A DNA stretch of 64,000 nt. It comes from Hyphomicrobiales bacterium (GTDB lineage Bacteria > Pseudomonadota > Alphaproteobacteria > Rhizobiales > Beijerinckiaceae). The stretch is taken from positions 21,961 to 85,960 of the forward strand of contig CANFLM010000002.1 in the NCBI GenBank assembly GCA_947447895.1. The letters run 5' to 3'. Within the stretch, counting starts at the first letter, position 1; each line of letters begins with the position of its first letter. The notes beneath the pieces were generated by a model. The model saw only the letters and a list, made by a program, of their open reading frames with translations, ran no database searches and was not told the DNA's origin. Shown one piece after another: positions 63,153 through 64,000 of the stretch. A program made the position numbers and the translations under genes.

Positions 63153-64000
63153 ATGAACATGACCGTGCAGCCCATGGGAAGAACCGGGCTTAAACTGACC
63201 TGCGCAAGCCTGATCCTAAGCTTGGGTGTCATGGGTGCCGCGCTGGCCCAGACGCCTGCTCCAGCCGTTTCTGCAGCCAAGACCGATCCTGCTCGTATTC
63301 TCGCCAAGGTCGACGGCGCAACCATCACCGAAGCCGATCTGGCCCTGGCGGCCGAAGATTTGGGCGGTGGTCCGGAAGCACAGAACCGCGAGGCGCTGAT
63401 CGGCTACATGATCGACCTGCGGATGGGTGCCAAGGCTGCTTTGGATAACAAAGCTGGCGACAGCGAGGATTTCAAACGCCGTATGGCCCACCAGCGCGAC
63501 AAGCTGTTGCTGGAGGATTATCTGGCCTCAGAAGCCCACAAGGCTGTGACTCCGGCATCGATTGCCAAGCTGTACGAGGAAACCATCAAATCACTGCCGC
63601 CGGAGCAGGAAGTGCGGGCCCGCCATATTCTGGTTGAAACCGAAGATGAGGCCAAAGCCGTGCTGGCGCGTTTGAACAAGGGTGAGGATTTTGCCAAAGT
63701 GTCGGCCGAGCTGTCCAAGGATCCCGGTTCTGGCCCACAGGGTGGCGATCTCGGCTGGTTCACCAAAGAACGCATGGTGCCGGAATTTGCCGAAGCGGCT
63801 TTCAAGCTGGAGCCGGGCAAACTGTCCGATCCGGTCAAGACCCAATTCGGCTGGCATGTGTTGAAGGTCGAGGAAAAGCGCGCCCACCAGCCGCCCAAGC
63901 TCGAGGATGTGCGTGACCAGATCGCCCAATATCTGGAGCGCAAAGCCCAGCAGGATATTATTCTGGCTCTGCGGGCCAAGGCCAAGGTCGAGCGTCTGGA
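63153..64000 (+). CDS. Periplasmic parvulin-type peptidyl-prolyl isomerase, 3' end outside window
   Basis: A SurA/PrsA-like chaperone-isomerase, visible for 282 codons. A signal peptide (to ALA-Q at about residue 32) is followed by a helical chaperone-like N domain ([19 protein letters not shown]). The rotamase domain runs from [21 protein letters not shown] through [21 protein letters not shown] to [20 protein letters not shown] lies before ATG 63153. It helps periplasmic and outer-membrane protein folding downstream of SecA export. Confidence 0.93.
   Translation, partial: MNMTVQPMGRTGLKLTCASLILSLGVMGAALAQTPAPAVSAAKTDPARILAKVDGATITEADLALAAEDLGGGPEAQNREALIGYMIDLRMGAKAALDNKAGDSEDFKRRMAHQRDKLLLEDYLASEAHKAVTPASIAKLYEETIKSLPPEQEVRARHILVETEDEAKAVLARLNKGEDFAKVSAELSKDPGSGPQGGDLGWFTKERMVPEFAEAAFKLEPGKLSDPVKTQFGWHVLKVEEKRAHQPPKLEDVRDQIAQYLERKAQQDIILALRAKAKVERL

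Overview
The window is a stretch of alphaproteobacterial chromosome. It is GC-rich by eye and densely coded. Its gene neighbourhoods are typical of Hyphomicrobiales/Rhodospirillales-type genomes: purH-heparinase-rsmB, hemD-mitofilin/HemX-hemY beside tsaD-gpsA, dapF-mtaB near ftsY, corC-aroB-aroK beside xerD, and secA beside a parvulin. I cannot assign a genus from sequence alone. There is no prophage, insertion sequence or CRISPR array. Most of the window is vegetative core genome with several accessory islets between core blocks.

Layout. 1-5.3 kb: purH (cut by the window start), heparinase-like gene and rsmB on the minus strand, with the SDHAF4-like gene divergent. 5.3-8.8 kb: a secreted coiled-coil protein and a complete TRAP transporter. 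8.8-14.1 kb: a tightly packed plus-strand cassette with an atypical polysaccharide deacetylase, three different SGNH-fold proteins, an MBOAT membrane O-acyltransferase and a small one-helix membrane protein, facing an rlpA-like lipoprotein gene. I read this as a cell-wall or surface-glycan (de)acetylation system. 15.3-22 kb: an MFS transporter, an AraD-like dehydratase, and an ABC uptake system for a small organic ion that carries an unrecognised sixth gene. 22-25.1 kb (minus): a CobW GTPase behind a histidine-rich LVIVD beta-propeller, then a HAD phosphatase. 25.2-25.5 kb: a 36-residue membrane protein gene with a perfect FNR/FixK box upstream and a strong terminator downstream. 25.7-29.8 kb: an SDR, an MFS transporter, a SET-domain gene and a convergent YkgJ/GNAT-like pair. 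29.8-30.3 kb: a non-coding stretch with a potential rod-like RNA fold, and tRNA-Thr(CGT).

30.3-43.7 kb is core: hemY, the mitofilin-like gene and hemD (hemC is not next to hemD), tsaD-gpsA, an EVE protein, a FAH hydrolase, ftsY, an RluA-type synthase, mtaB-dapF, a membrane-tethered GyrI-like protein, a phosphatase and ppa. 43.8-48.7 kb carries a large MscS channel, a CAP-domain lipoprotein and an NdvA-like exporter. 48.7-58.3 kb carries corC, a fused aroK-aroB gene, xerD, gloB, a methyltransferase, accA, an L,D-transpeptidase lipoprotein and a tartrate-dehydrogenase-like enzyme. 58.4-60.1 kb holds orphans and a conspicuously AT-rich islet with a winged-helix gene and a candidate 27-residue cysteine-rich peptide. 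The window closes with secA and the start of a parvulin gene.

The best candidates for something undescribed are the three-SGNH/MBOAT/deacetylase cassette, the FNR-controlled 36-residue protein, the SET/YkgJ/GNAT cluster, the LVIVD-CobW pair and the AT-rich islet. All functional statements come from reading motifs and gene order. No database search was run.
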